DNA of 24,131 bases from JAAAPF01 sp964481035 (GTDB lineage: Bacteria; Pseudomonadota; Alphaproteobacteria; Geminicoccales; Geminicoccaceae). The stretch lies in NCBI GenBank assembly GCA_964481035.1, contig CAYZSE010000038.1:1-24131 (forward strand), given 5' to 3'. A program made the translations under genes and the position numbers. Below are positions 7,701 to 17,693 of the stretch, piece by piece. The notes under the pieces are model-generated. The model was not told where the DNA came from. It was given only the letters and a program-made list of their open reading frames with translations, and searched no databases. How positions within the stretch are numbered: the first letter of the stretch is position 1; every line of letters begins with the position of its first letter.

Positions 7701-9116
7701 ATGATGTCGTCTAACCCGCTCGACGGGGGTCGCCTCGTCGTCGTTTCCAACCGCGTCACCCAGGCGACGCCGAAGAAGGCGAACCAGGCCGGCGGCCTCG
7801 CGGTCGGCCTGCTGGCCGCGTTGCGCGAGGTCGGCGGCATCTGGTTCGGCTGGAGCGGCGAGACCACGCTCGACGAGCCGGGCCCGATCCGCACGAGCCG
7901 CACCGGCAATATCCAATACGCGCTGACGGATCTCACCGTCGACGACTTCGAGGACTACTACAACAATTTTGCCAATCGGACGCTCTGGCCGCTATTCCAC
8001 TATCGAATCGATCTCGCGACCTATAATCATCGATGGTACACGGCCTATCGTCGGGTCAACCGATTGTTCGCCGAGCGGCTGGCGCCGCTGCTGCGCCCCG
8101 AGGACGTGGTGTGGATCCACGACTATCACCTGCTGCCGCTGGCGACCGAGCTGCGGCGGCTCGGCGTCGCCAACAGGCTCGCCTTCTTCTTGCACATCCC
8201 CTTCCCGGCGCCGGAGATGTTCGCGACGCTGCCGTGGCAGCGCGAGCTGGCCTTCGATCTGTGCACCTACGACATCGTCGGCTTTCAGACGCGCACCGAC
8301 TTGCGCCAGTTCCTCAACTATGTCGATCTCGAGCTCGGCGGGCACGTCGACGCCGAAGGCTGGAACAAGGTCGAAGGCCGCGTGTTTCGCGCCGCCGACA
8401 TCCCGATCGGCATCGACGGCGACGAGTTCAGGCACATGGCGGCGCTGCCCGAGGCGCGGCGCCAGCGCCACCGGCTGGAGGCCAGCCTGGGCGGACGCCA
8501 GCTCATCATCGGCGTCGATCGCCTCGACTACACCAAGGGCATCCCCGAGCGGCTGAAAGCCTTCGAAGCGCTCCTCGAGAGCATGGAGCCGGGCGACAAA
8601 GGCGTCTCCTTCGTCCAGATCTCGGCCCCCTCGCGGTCGGACGTGCCAGAATATCAGCGGCTCAGGGTCGAGGTCGAGACGCTCTCGGGCCATATCAACG
8701 GTCGCTTCAGCGAGGCCGATTGGGTGCCGTTGCGCTACATCAATCGCAGCTTCACGCGGACCGCGCTCGCCGGGATGTTCGAGCTGTCGCGCATCGGCCT
8801 CGTCACGCCGTTGCGCGACGGCATGAACCTCGTCGCCAAGGAATACGTCGCGGCCCAGGATCCCGAGGACCCGGGCGTTCTCGTGCTATCGCGCTTCGCC
8901 GGAGCGGCCGGCGAGCTCGACGGCGCGCTGATCGTCAATCCCTACGACATCTACCAGGTCGCGCGGGCGATGGACGCGGGCCTGTCGATGCCCCTCGACG
9001 AGCGCAAGGACCGTCATGAGCGGATGATGGCGAAGGTCCGTCATCACGACATCACCGGCTGGTGGACCAAGTCGCTTCGCCTCATGCGCGAGCGGCCTCC
9101 GGCGCTCGAAAGCTGA
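7701..9116 (+). CDS. otsA: Trehalose-6-phosphate synthase
   Basis: A 471-residue GT20 glycosyltransferase that joins UDP-glucose and glucose-6-phosphate to trehalose-6-phosphate, a step in making an osmo- and thermoprotectant. Visible motifs: VVVSNRV (13-19), the GG loop (31-32), GWSG (50-53), HDYHLLPL with D141, HIPFP (165-169), GVDRLDYTKG with R274 and K279, and LRDGMNLVAKEY with D373. These correspond to the E. coli OtsA donor and acceptor residues. Length is normal and no phosphatase domain is fused. The trehalose-6-phosphate phosphatase gene otsB is not next to it, so the second step must come from elsewhere. Either ATG 7701 or 7704 could be the start; GGTGGG lies just upstream. dnaK follows after 168 bp, in the same direction. 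Confidence 0.95.
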   Translation: MMSSNPLDGGRLVVVSNRVTQATPKKANQAGGLAVGLLAALREVGGIWFGWSGETTLDEPGPIRTSRTGNIQYALTDLTVDDFEDYYNNFANRTLWPLFHYRIDLATYNHRWYTAYRRVNRLFAERLAPLLRPEDVVWIHDYHLLPLATELRRLGVANRLAFFLHIPFPAPEMFATLPWQRELAFDLCTYDIVGFQTRTDLRQFLNYVDLELGGHVDAEGWNKVEGRVFRAADIPIGIDGDEFRHMAALPEARRQRHRLEASLGGRQLIIGVDRLDYTKGIPERLKAFEALLESMEPGDKGVSFVQISAPSRSDVPEYQRLRVEVETLSGHINGRFSEADWVPLRYINRSFTRTALAGMFELSRIGLVTPLRDGMNLVAKEYVAAQDPEDPGVLVLSRFAGAAGELDGALIVNPYDIYQVARAMDAGLSMPLDERKDRHERMMAKVRHHDITGWWTKSLRLMRERPPALES

Positions 9117-9124
9117 ACCGCCGA

Positions 9125-9139
9125 CAACGGCCCCCGTTG
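9125..9139 (+). terminator. Small hairpin just after otsA
   Basis: CAACGG (9125-9130) and CCGTTG (9134-9139) form a six-bp stem with a CCC loop, eight bases after the otsA stop. No T-run follows, so it is at best a weak terminator or 3' stabiliser separating otsA from dnaK. Confidence 0.25.
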
Positions 9140-9228
9140 CGACCGGCAAGGTGCGTACCTACATCCCCAACTACCGAGCGCGGCGCTGCCCTCAGGCTTC
9201 ACGCCGTTCCTCGACGCTGTCACCGGGG

Positions 9229-9255
9229 TTGCGCTCGATCGTCGACATCACATCT
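9229..9255 (+). promoter_or_regulatory. Possible heat-shock (sigma32-like) promoter of dnaK
   Basis: TTGCGC (9229-9234), a 13-bp spacer and TCACATCT (9248-9255) resemble the heat-shock pattern of a TTG core followed by CCCCATNT; the -10 matches well, the -35 poorly. The predicted start point would leave a leader of about 20-25 nt before dnaK. No CIRCE inverted repeat (TTAGCACTC/GAGTGCTAA) is present in 9117-9284. Confidence 0.3.
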
Positions 9256-9284
9256 GTGCGTCACACGCGAGCGAGAGGAATCGC

Positions 9285-11204
<1,920 letters not shown>

Positions 11205-11226
11205 GCATCCGCAGCGGGCGACCCCT

Positions 11227-11255
11227 GGGGGACCGGAGCCGAGCTTCGGTCCCCC
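11227..11255 (+). terminator. GC-rich intercistronic hairpin between dnaK and dnaJ
   Basis: The arms 11227-11237 (GGGGGACCGGA) and 11245-11255 (TTCGGTCCCCC) pair over 11 bp with one G-T wobble and a seven-base loop. No T-run follows. It probably acts as a partial terminator, processing site or 3' stabiliser, which would lower dnaJ output relative to dnaK. Confidence 0.55.
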
Positions 11256-11290
11256 AACCTTGTCGGGCAGCGTGAAGGAACGAGACGAGC

Positions 11291-12427
11291 ATGGCCAAGC
11301 GTGACTACTACGAGACCCTCGGCTGCAAGCGCGGGGCCTCGGCGCAGGACCTGAAGGGCGCCTACCGCAAGCTCGCCATGCAGTACCACCCCGACCGCAA
11401 CCCCGGCGATGCCGCGGCGGAGCAGAAGTTCAAGGAGATCAACGAGGCCTACGAGGTCCTCCGGGACGAGCAGAAACGCGCGGCCTACGACCAGTTCGGC
11501 CATGCCGCCTTCGAGCAGGGCGGCCCCGGCGGCGGGCGGCCCGGCGGCTTCGATTTCTCCAGCTTCGCCGACGTCTTCGACGACCTCTTCGGCGACCTCG
11601 CCGGGGGCGGCGCGCGGCGGCGCGGCAACGGCAACCGCGGCGCCGATCTCCGCTACAACCTGACGATCACCCTCGACGATGCCTTCGGCGGCAAGAAGGC
11701 GCAGCTGAACGTGCCGACCTCGGTCGCCTGCGAGGCCTGCAACGGCTCGGGCAGCGAGGGCGGTGCTGCGCCCACGGCGTGCCCCACCTGCCGCGGCATC
11801 GGCCGCATCCGCGCCCAGCAGGGCTTCTTCACCCTCGAGCGCACCTGCCCGACCTGCCAGGGCACGGGGCAGATCATCAAGGACCCGTGCAAGAGCTGCG
11901 GCGGCACCGGCCGTCAGCAGAAGGAGAAGTCGCTCGCCGTCAACATCCCGCCCGGGGTCGAGGACGGCACCCGCATCCGACTGGCCGGCGAGGGCGAGGC
12001 GGGGCTCAGGGGTGCCCCGCCGGGCGACCTCTACATCTTCATCCAGGTCCAGCCGCACCGGCTGTTCCAGCGCCAGGGGCTCGATCTCTACTGCGAGGTG
12101 CCGATCACCTTCGCCACCGCCGCGCTCGGCGGCGAGATCGACGTGCCGACGATCGAGGGCAAGCGCCTCAAGCTCAACGTCCCCGCCGGCACCCAGACCG
12201 GCAAGCAGTTCCGCCTGCGCGAGCGGGGCATGCTGGAACTCCAGGGCAAGCGGCGCGGTGACCTCTATGTCGAGGTCACCGTCGAGACGCCCGTGCACCT
12301 GACCAAGCGCCAGCAGGAGCTGCTGCGCGAGTTCGAGGGCGCCGGCAAGGACGGCCAGACCCACCATCCCGAGAGCACCGGCTTCTTCGCCAAGGTGAAG
12401 GAGCTTTGGGAGGATCTCCGCGAGTAG
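11291..12427 (+). CDS. dnaJ: Chaperone protein DnaJ (Hsp40)
   Basis: A 378-residue class A J-protein that stimulates the DnaK ATPase and delivers substrates. The J-domain (about 1-70) carries HPD at 33-35. A Gly/Phe-rich linker with GGPGGGRPGGFDF follows. The zinc-binding region has four CxxCxGxG repeats starting at C147, C164, C186 and C200. The C-terminal substrate-binding domain includes VNIPPGVEDGTRIRLAGEGE and LNVPAGTQTGKQFRLRERG. All expected elements are intact. The ATG at 11291 has GAAGGAACG upstream. It is co-directional with dnaK and probably read through the 11227-11255 hairpin. The BCCT transporter starts only 34 bp after the stop, without an obvious terminator, so dnaJ transcripts may continue into it. 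Confidence 0.98.
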   Translation: MAKRDYYETLGCKRGASAQDLKGAYRKLAMQYHPDRNPGDAAAEQKFKEINEAYEVLRDEQKRAAYDQFGHAAFEQGGPGGGRPGGFDFSSFADVFDDLFGDLAGGGARRRGNGNRGADLRYNLTITLDDAFGGKKAQLNVPTSVACEACNGSGSEGGAAPTACPTCRGIGRIRAQQGFFTLERTCPTCQGTGQIIKDPCKSCGGTGRQQKEKSLAVNIPPGVEDGTRIRLAGEGEAGLRGAPPGDLYIFIQVQPHRLFQRQGLDLYCEVPITFATAALGGEIDVPTIEGKRLKLNVPAGTQTGKQFRLRERGMLELQGKRRGDLYVEVTVETPVHLTKRQQELLREFEGAGKDGQTHHPESTGFFAKVKELWEDLRE

Positions 12428-12461
12428 CCGCGCTCGCACGCTTTTGCTCGGAGGGCAGCAC

Positions 12462-13979
12462 TTGTCCGGTCTCGTCATCAATCGCGTCTTCGTTCTCGCC
12501 CTCGCCGTCTGCCTGCCGGTCGGCGTCTGGGGCGTCGTCGCACCCCTGAACATGGCCGCCGCGGTGCTCGGCTTCACGACCTGGTTCATGACCGGGGCGA
12601 GCTGGTGGTGGCTGTTGATGTGCACCGGCTTCGTCGCCTTCGCCGCCTTCCTCGCGCTCGGGCCCTACGGCCGCTTGAAGCTCGGCGCCGACGACGACGA
12701 GCCCGAGTTCTCGACCTTCTCCTGGCTCGCCATGCTGTTCGCCGGCGGCATGGGTGCCGGCCTCTTGTTCTGGGGCGTGGCCGAGCCGCTCATGCATTTC
12801 CAGAGCCCGCCGGGCCAGCCGGGCACCACGCCCGCCGCCGCGCGCGAGGCGATGGTCATCACCAACCTGCACTGGGGCCTTCACGCCTGGTCCATCTACG
12901 GGGTCTGCGCGCTCGTCATCGCCTATTTCACCTTTCGGCGGGGCCGGCCGCCGCTGATCTCGACACCGCTCAACGACCTCTTCGCCGGCGCCACCCGCCG
13001 CAACTTCGCCACCGCGGCCGATGTCCTCGGGGTGGTCGCGGTCGTCTTCGGCCTCGCCGGCTCACTCGCGATGGGGGCTCTGCAGGTGCGCTCGGGGCTC
13101 GGCGTGCTGTTCGACGTGCCCGCCACCTCGCTGGTGGCGCTGCTCGTCCTCGCCGCCCTCTACGTCGCCTACATGATCTCGACGTTGACGGGCGTCGACA
13201 AGGGCATGCGCCTGCTCTCGAACCTCAACATGGTGATCGCGCTGGGCATGATGCTGTTCATCGTCGTCGTCGGCCCGACGCGCTTCATCTTCGAGAGCTT
13301 CGTCGACACGCTCGGCGGCTACGGTTCCCGCATGATCGAGATGTCGTTCCGGCTCTTCCCCTACGAGGGCCTGACCGACTGGTCGGCGAGCTGGACGCTG
13401 ACCTACCTCATTTGGTGGCTCGCCTGGGGCCCGTTCGTCGGTGTGTTCATCGCGCGGATCTCCAAGGGCCGGACCATCCGCGAGTTCTGCGCCGGCGTGA
13501 TCCTCCTGCCGACCGTTTTCTCCATCTTCTGGTTCGCGGTGTTCGGCGGCGCCGGCATCTATATCGATTTGTTCGGCCCCGGCGGGCTCGGCGCGCTGGT
13601 CGCCGAGGACGTGGCGGAGGCGCTCTTCGCCTTTCTGAACTTCTTCCCGCTGGGCACGATCCTCGGCTATCTGGCGATCGTCCTCATCTTCATCTTCCTC
13701 GTGACATCGGCCGACAGCGGCACCTTCGTGCTGTCGATGATGACCACCGGCGGCGACCTCAACCCAAAGGCACCAGCGAAGATCGTCTGGGGCACGCTGG
13801 TCGCCGTCATCACCGCCGCGACCCTGCTGGCGGGCTCGATCGACGTCGCCCGGGCGATGGCGACATTGGGCGCCATCCCCTTCTCGGCCATCCTCATCCT
13901 GCAGATCGTCGGCTTTTTGCGCGCACTCGCCGACGAGGACGTGGGCCGGCGCAGCACCAGCGCGGCAGCGGCCCGATGA
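12462..13979 (+). CDS. BCCT family osmolyte transporter (betaine/choline/carnitine type)
   Basis: A 505-residue inner-membrane carrier with about twelve hydrophobic helices, of the family that imports quaternary-ammonium solutes such as glycine betaine or choline using sodium or proton gradients. The glycine-rich GGMGAGLLFWG (95-105) is followed by VAEPLMHF. The signature WTLTYLIWWLAWGPFVGVF keeps the aromatic-box tryptophans W318, W319 and W322, then ISKGRTIREF. FLVTSADSGTF is also present. The cytosolic tail after the last helix is only about 20 residues, so the long osmosensing tail of BetP is absent. The start is TTG at 12462: GGAGGG lies exactly six bases upstream and no closer ATG or GTG gives the first helix. 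The stop overlaps the next gene's start by four bases (ATGA). The substrate is inferred. Confidence 0.92.
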   Translation: MSGLVINRVFVLALAVCLPVGVWGVVAPLNMAAAVLGFTTWFMTGASWWWLLMCTGFVAFAAFLALGPYGRLKLGADDDEPEFSTFSWLAMLFAGGMGAGLLFWGVAEPLMHFQSPPGQPGTTPAAAREAMVITNLHWGLHAWSIYGVCALVIAYFTFRRGRPPLISTPLNDLFAGATRRNFATAADVLGVVAVVFGLAGSLAMGALQVRSGLGVLFDVPATSLVALLVLAALYVAYMISTLTGVDKGMRLLSNLNMVIALGMMLFIVVVGPTRFIFESFVDTLGGYGSRMIEMSFRLFPYEGLTDWSASWTLTYLIWWLAWGPFVGVFIARISKGRTIREFCAGVILLPTVFSIFWFAVFGGAGIYIDLFGPGGLGALVAEDVAEALFAFLNFFPLGTILGYLAIVLIFIFLVTSADSGTFVLSMMTTGGDLNPKAPAKIVWGTLVAVITAATLLAGSIDVARAMATLGAIPFSAILILQIVGFLRALADEDVGRRSTSAAAAR

Positions 13980-15817
13980 GGCGGCTCGCGGCCGCGGCCG
14001 CCCTCCTGCTGCTCGCCGCCTGCGGCCCCGCGCCGATCGTCGTCGGCGCGAAGGAGCCGACCCAGGACCGCATCCTCGGCGAGATGTTCGCGCTCTTGCT
14101 GGAGGAAGCCGGCGTTCGCGTCGAGCGCCGCATAGGCCTAGGCGACAGCGCCGACAACTTCGAGGCGCTGCGGCGCGGTGCGATCGACCTCTACCCCGAA
14201 TACACCGGTACCGCGCTGGGCCTCATCGGCGCCCCACGGATGACCGAGCCCGACGCGGCGCTCGCCATGGTCCGCGCGGCCTATGCCGAGCTCGGCCTCG
14301 TCTTCCTCGAGCCCCTGGGCTTCGAATCGACCTACGCCGTCGTCACCCGCCGCGACGTCGCCGCCGGCAACGACCTGGAGACGGTGACCGATCTGCGCAA
14401 GGCCGCCCGCCGTCTTCGCCTCGGGGTGACGACCACCTTCGCCGAGCGGCCGACGGACGGCCTCGACGCCGCGCTCGATGGCGTGGGTCTGCGCTTCGCC
14501 GACGTGGTGATCACGCCCGGCGGCCAGCGCACGCTGCTCTACGACGCGCTTCTGCGCGGCGACATCGACGTCATGGTCGGCTTCTCGACCGACCCGGAGA
14601 TCCGCGACTTCGCGCTCGCCACCCTCGAGCTCGACCTGCCCATCTTTCCCGCCTACGAGGCCGTGCCGCTCGCTCGGATCGAAGCCGTCGAGCGCGAGCC
14701 GCGGCTGGAGGCGGCGCTTGCGGCGCTGGCCGGCCGGCTCGACAGCGAGCGCATTCGCCGCCTCACTCGCGAGGTCCAGATCGGCGGCCGCTCGCCCCGC
14801 GGCGCCGCCGCCGGTGCGCTCGCCGACCTCGGCCTCATCACCGCAGCCGTCCGCGAGCCGAGCGTGCCGCTGGGTATCGCTGCCGCTCCGGTCGAGATCG
14901 GCTCGACCACCGCCAACACGGTGCTGCGCGCCGTCCGCGCGGCCATGCCCGGGCGCAACGTCGCCTTCGTCGAATCGGCCCGCCCGCTCGCCAGCGTCGC
15001 CGCGCGCGAGGCCCGGCTGGCCATGGTGCCCGCCATCGCCCACTTCGAGACGACCGCGGAGGGCCTCGTCCGCGACGAGCGGTTCGAGGCGATCGCGGTC
15101 GTCGGTTCGACCCTCCTGCACGCCGTGACCCGGACAGACGGCCCGGACCGGCTCGGCGACGCACGGGTGATCGTCACCGGCCCCGAAGGCTCGTCCGCGC
15201 ACAAGCTCGCCAGGGTGCTGGCCGCCCATCGCGATCCCGCCCCCGAGATCCTCGCCCTGGAGAATTCCTCGCTCAGCGCTTTGCTCCAAGCCGTCACCGA
15301 CGATCGGGCCGAGGCGGCGATCATCCTCGCTCCGCGCAAGCGCAAGGACGTGACACCGGCGCTGGGCAGCGCCGCCGAGGACTTGCGCCTGGTCGATGCC
15401 ACGGACTGGTGGGAAGGGGCGGCCCGGCTCGAGCTGCCGTTCCTGCGCGTCGCCACGCTGACGCCGGAAAGCTACCCTTGGCTCGCCGCACCCGTACGCA
15501 CGCTGGCCATGCAGACGACCCTCGTCGGCCCGACGCCGCCGCCGGTCTCGGTGCTCGGCCGGCAGGGGCCGAGCTCCTACTCGGCGGCGCTGTTCCCGCT
15601 CAGCGACGCCGAAGTGCTGGCGATCAACGAGGCGTTGGGTCCGCATCCCGACGTCGGCCCGCATCTCCGCCGCGCGGCCGCGCTCACCCCGGGGCTGGCG
15701 AGCCTGCCCAGTGCCTTGAACCCCCAGCCCGGCCACGCCGTGCTGCTCGTCGCCATCGTCGCCTTTCTCGGCTTCGCCGGCTGGCTGCTCGTGCGCCCGA
15801 GGCCGCGCGACCGCTGA
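13976..15817 (+). CDS. Membrane-tethered double substrate-binding protein (OpuAC/ProX-like plus TAXI-like domain)
   Basis: A 613-residue exported protein. Residues 1-16 form a lipoprotein signal with lipobox LAAC and lipidated C16. About 20-290 resemble the OpuAC/ProX/OsmF glycine betaine/choline-binding family: VVGAKEPTQDRILGEM, then a segment ending DLYPEYTGTALGL (71-83), and a C-terminal section with QIGGRSPRGAAAGALADLGL. About 298-575 look like a second periplasmic binding domain of TAXI/TRAP type: IGSTTANTVLRAV, then VIVTGPEGSSAHKLARVL and late YPWLAAPVRTLAMQTTLVG. A final helix (about 587-606) precedes RPRPRDR. The four-base overlap with the BCCT gene shows translational coupling. It may capture or sense solute for that carrier; normally OpuAC domains serve ABC importers, and none is nearby. 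Domain 1 is confident, domain 2 is by pattern only. Confidence 0.8.
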   Translation: MRRLAAAAALLLLAACGPAPIVVGAKEPTQDRILGEMFALLLEEAGVRVERRIGLGDSADNFEALRRGAIDLYPEYTGTALGLIGAPRMTEPDAALAMVRAAYAELGLVFLEPLGFESTYAVVTRRDVAAGNDLETVTDLRKAARRLRLGVTTTFAERPTDGLDAALDGVGLRFADVVITPGGQRTLLYDALLRGDIDVMVGFSTDPEIRDFALATLELDLPIFPAYEAVPLARIEAVEREPRLEAALAALAGRLDSERIRRLTREVQIGGRSPRGAAAGALADLGLITAAVREPSVPLGIAAAPVEIGSTTANTVLRAVRAAMPGRNVAFVESARPLASVAAREARLAMVPAIAHFETTAEGLVRDERFEAIAVVGSTLLHAVTRTDGPDRLGDARVIVTGPEGSSAHKLARVLAAHRDPAPEILALENSSLSALLQAVTDDRAEAAIILAPRKRKDVTPALGSAAEDLRLVDATDWWEGAARLELPFLRVATLTPESYPWLAAPVRTLAMQTTLVGPTPPPVSVLGRQGPSSYSAALFPLSDAEVLAINEALGPHPDVGPHLRRAAALTPGLASLPSALNPQPGHAVLLVAIVAFLGFAGWLLVRPRPRDR

Positions 15818-15943
15818 GGCCGCGCCCGCGGCGACCTCGCCGTCGCTCGCACCGTCGCGACGCCCGTCGATGGTTCGGACAGGGTAGAGCGCGCGTGATA
15901 CCGTCGCCGACCGGGTGATCGAAGCCCTGGTGAGGAACCGACC

Positions 15944-16756
15944 ATGGCCTACGTCGCGGAAGCGCTCGAGCGTGCGGCCGAGGAAGCCCTGCACCGGGCC
16001 GCCGGCGCCGATCTTGCGCGCGCCCTCGGGCTCGCGCGGGTGCCCGTCGCCGACGGCGTGGCGCTGCGGGCCGCGGCGTTGCCGGCCGCGGCGGTCATCG
16101 CCAACCGCGTCATCGGCCTCGGCCTCGCGCAGCCGATCACGCCGGCGACGGTGGCCGAGGCGTGCGCCGCCTATCGCGAGGCCGGCGTCGCGCGGTTCCT
16201 CCTCCACGTGCACCCCGACGCGGCGACGCCGGGCCTACCGGCGATCCTCGTCGATGCCGGCCTCGAGCCTGCGCGTGGCTGGCAGAAGTTCAGGCGCGAT
16301 CTCGACGCGGAGCCACCGGCGGCGGAGACCGCGTTCGTGGTACGGGAGGTCGGCGCGGAGCAGGCCCATGGCTTCGCCGCGATCGTCTGCGCGGGGTTCG
16401 AATTGGGTGACATCGCCGTGCCCTGGCTCGCCCGCCTGCCGACGGCGCCGGGCTGGCGGGCGGTGATGGCCTTCGACGGGAACGTCCCGGTCGGTGCCGG
16501 CGCGTTGTTCTGCGAGGGCGAAGCGGGCTGGACCGATTTCGGGGCGACCGCCGCGGCCCATCGCGGTCGTGGTGCCCAGCTCGCCACCCTCGCCTTCCGG
16601 GTGCGGCTGGCGAGGTCGCTCGGCTGCAAGCGGCTCTACACCTGCACCGGCGAGGCGGTGCCGGGCGAGCCGCAACACGCCTACGCCAACATCCAGCGCT
16701 GCGGCTTTCGCGAGGACTATCTCCGCGCCAACTGGGCACCGCCGAAGCCCGCCTGA
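15944..16756 (+). CDS. GNAT family N-acetyltransferase, tandem-domain type
   Basis: A 270-residue protein. The C-terminal half (about 130-265) is a GNAT fold, with the acetyl-CoA loop HRGRGAQ (206-212) and a family-typical end containing YANIQRCGFREDYLRANW. The N-terminal half contains NRVIGLGLAQ, AAYREAGVARFLLHVHP and GLEPARGWQKF. It resembles a degenerate GNAT-like domain, as seen in a two-domain group annotated only as acetyltransferases. The substrate is unknown. The ATG at 15944 follows GTGAGGAACC. A weak promoter is possible: TTCGGA (15874-15879), 17 bp, GATACC (15897-15902). It is co-directional with the upstream binding-protein gene but 126 bp away, and it converges with the hydrolase gene across 19 bp. 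Confidence 0.82.
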   Translation: MAYVAEALERAAEEALHRAAGADLARALGLARVPVADGVALRAAALPAAAVIANRVIGLGLAQPITPATVAEACAAYREAGVARFLLHVHPDAATPGLPAILVDAGLEPARGWQKFRRDLDAEPPAAETAFVVREVGAEQAHGFAAIVCAGFELGDIAVPWLARLPTAPGWRAVMAFDGNVPVGAGALFCEGEAGWTDFGATAAAHRGRGAQLATLAFRVRLARSLGCKRLYTCTGEAVPGEPQHAYANIQRCGFREDYLRANWAPPKPA

Positions 16757-16779
16757 CGCGCCGATCGGCGGACGGTCAG
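16753..16779. terminator. Inverted repeat between convergent genes
   Basis: CTGAC (16753-16757) pairs with GTCAG (16775-16779) around the palindrome CGCCGATCGGCG (16759-16770). The outer arms contain the stop codons of both convergent genes. No T-run flanks it, so a bidirectional terminator role is only possible. Confidence 0.3.
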
Positions 16780-17693
16780 CGCAGAAACGCGTCGATGGCG
16801 GCCAAGGCCCGATCGCGGATGGGGTCGCGCTCCATCAGGATCTCGTGCTCGGCGCCGTCCAGGCGGAGGACCCGCGCATCGGGCAGGCGCGCCGCCGCGC
16901 GGCGAATGGCCGCCGGCTCGACCACCCGCTCGTTGCCGGCCTCGAGAATCAAAAGGGGCGTGCTGACGCCCTCGAGCGCGCCCGGCGCGTGCACGCGCGC
17001 GAGCGCCTCGAAGGTCGCATCGAGCCAGCCCCAGGTGACGCCGCCCAGCATGAGCGCGTCGTTGGCGCGGCAGCGTCGGCGGTAGAGCCGGAAACGGTCG
17101 TGATCGCTGGTGAGGACGTTGCCCCGAGGCTCGTCGCCGGCGAGCGGTGCGGGCCCCTGCCCCGGCGCGTAGGCCTCGGCAAACCCCAGGCGCACCGCCG
17201 CGGCCGCGAGCGCCGGCGCGAGCGGGCGTGCGAGCGGCGTCATCCTGATGCCCAGGAGCGGCGCCGAGAGGACCGCGCGGTCGAACGTGTCGGGGGCGCG
17301 GCGCAGGCGGTCCATGACGATCAGGCCGCCCATGGAGTGGGCCAGCGCGTGCCACGGCCGCGGCAGGTCGGGGCCGAACCGGGCCAGGATCGCGTCGAGA
17401 TCCCGCTGGAAGTCGGCGTACTCGCGGACGTGGCCGCGGCGGGGGTCCGCGAGCAGCCGGTCCGAGGCGCCCTGGCCACGCCATTCCCAAACGACCACGC
17501 GAAAGCCGCGCCGGCGGAGCTCTTCGAAGACGTCCTCGTACTTCTCCAGGAACTCCGTCCGTCCGGTCAAAAGAAAGAGCGTCCGGCCGCCGGGCAGCGG
17601 CGGGGCCAGGGCCGCGCGCAGGCGCACGCCCTCGACGTCGACCCAAACGACCTCGAGGCCGCCCGGGACGACCTCGGGCGGCGCGTCGTTCAC
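16776..17693 (-). CDS. Alpha/beta hydrolase (lysophospholipase/monoacylglycerol lipase-like)
   Basis: A 305-residue serine hydrolase of the PldB/monoacylglycerol-lipase type (Hydrolase_4). FLLTGRTEFLEKYEDVFEEL and VVVWEWRGQGASDR are typical of the group. The nucleophile elbow is HALAHSMGG with S120, and the likely catalytic histidine is H283 in DGAEHEILME. The acid position reads AGNERVV (252-258), so Glu255 seems to replace the usual Asp. There is no signal peptide or membrane helix, so it should act in the cytoplasm or at the inner membrane face. The GTG start at 17693 overlaps the smpB stop (GTGA), so it is the last gene of the dapA-smpB operon. The substrate is not determinable; an ester of lipid origin is most likely. 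Confidence 0.85.
   Translation of the reverse strand: MNDAPPEVVPGGLEVVWVDVEGVRLRAALAPPLPGGRTLFLLTGRTEFLEKYEDVFEELRRRGFRVVVWEWRGQGASDRLLADPRRGHVREYADFQRDLDAILARFGPDLPRPWHALAHSMGGLIVMDRLRRAPDTFDRAVLSAPLLGIRMTPLARPLAPALAAAAVRLGFAEAYAPGQGPAPLAGDEPRGNVLTSDHDRFRLYRRRCRANDALMLGGVTWGWLDATFEALARVHAPGALEGVSTPLLILEAGNERVVEPAAIRRAAARLPDARVLRLDGAEHEILMERDPIRDRALAAIDAFLR

Noticed and set aside
7463..7714. An 83-codon plus-strand frame overlapping the otsA start
   Set aside because: It is Arg/Ala/Gly-rich, has no proper ribosome-binding site or motif, and overlaps otsA in another frame.
9117..9284. CIRCE element for HrcA control of dnaK
   Set aside because: No TTAGCACTC...GAGTGCTAA inverted repeat is present. 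Only a weak sigma32-like pattern is seen.
14138..16213. A 691-codon minus-strand frame opposite the binding protein and GNAT genes
   Set aside because: The translation is Arg/Gly/Asp/Val-rich without recognisable domains, and the plus-strand genes have a lipobox and family motifs.
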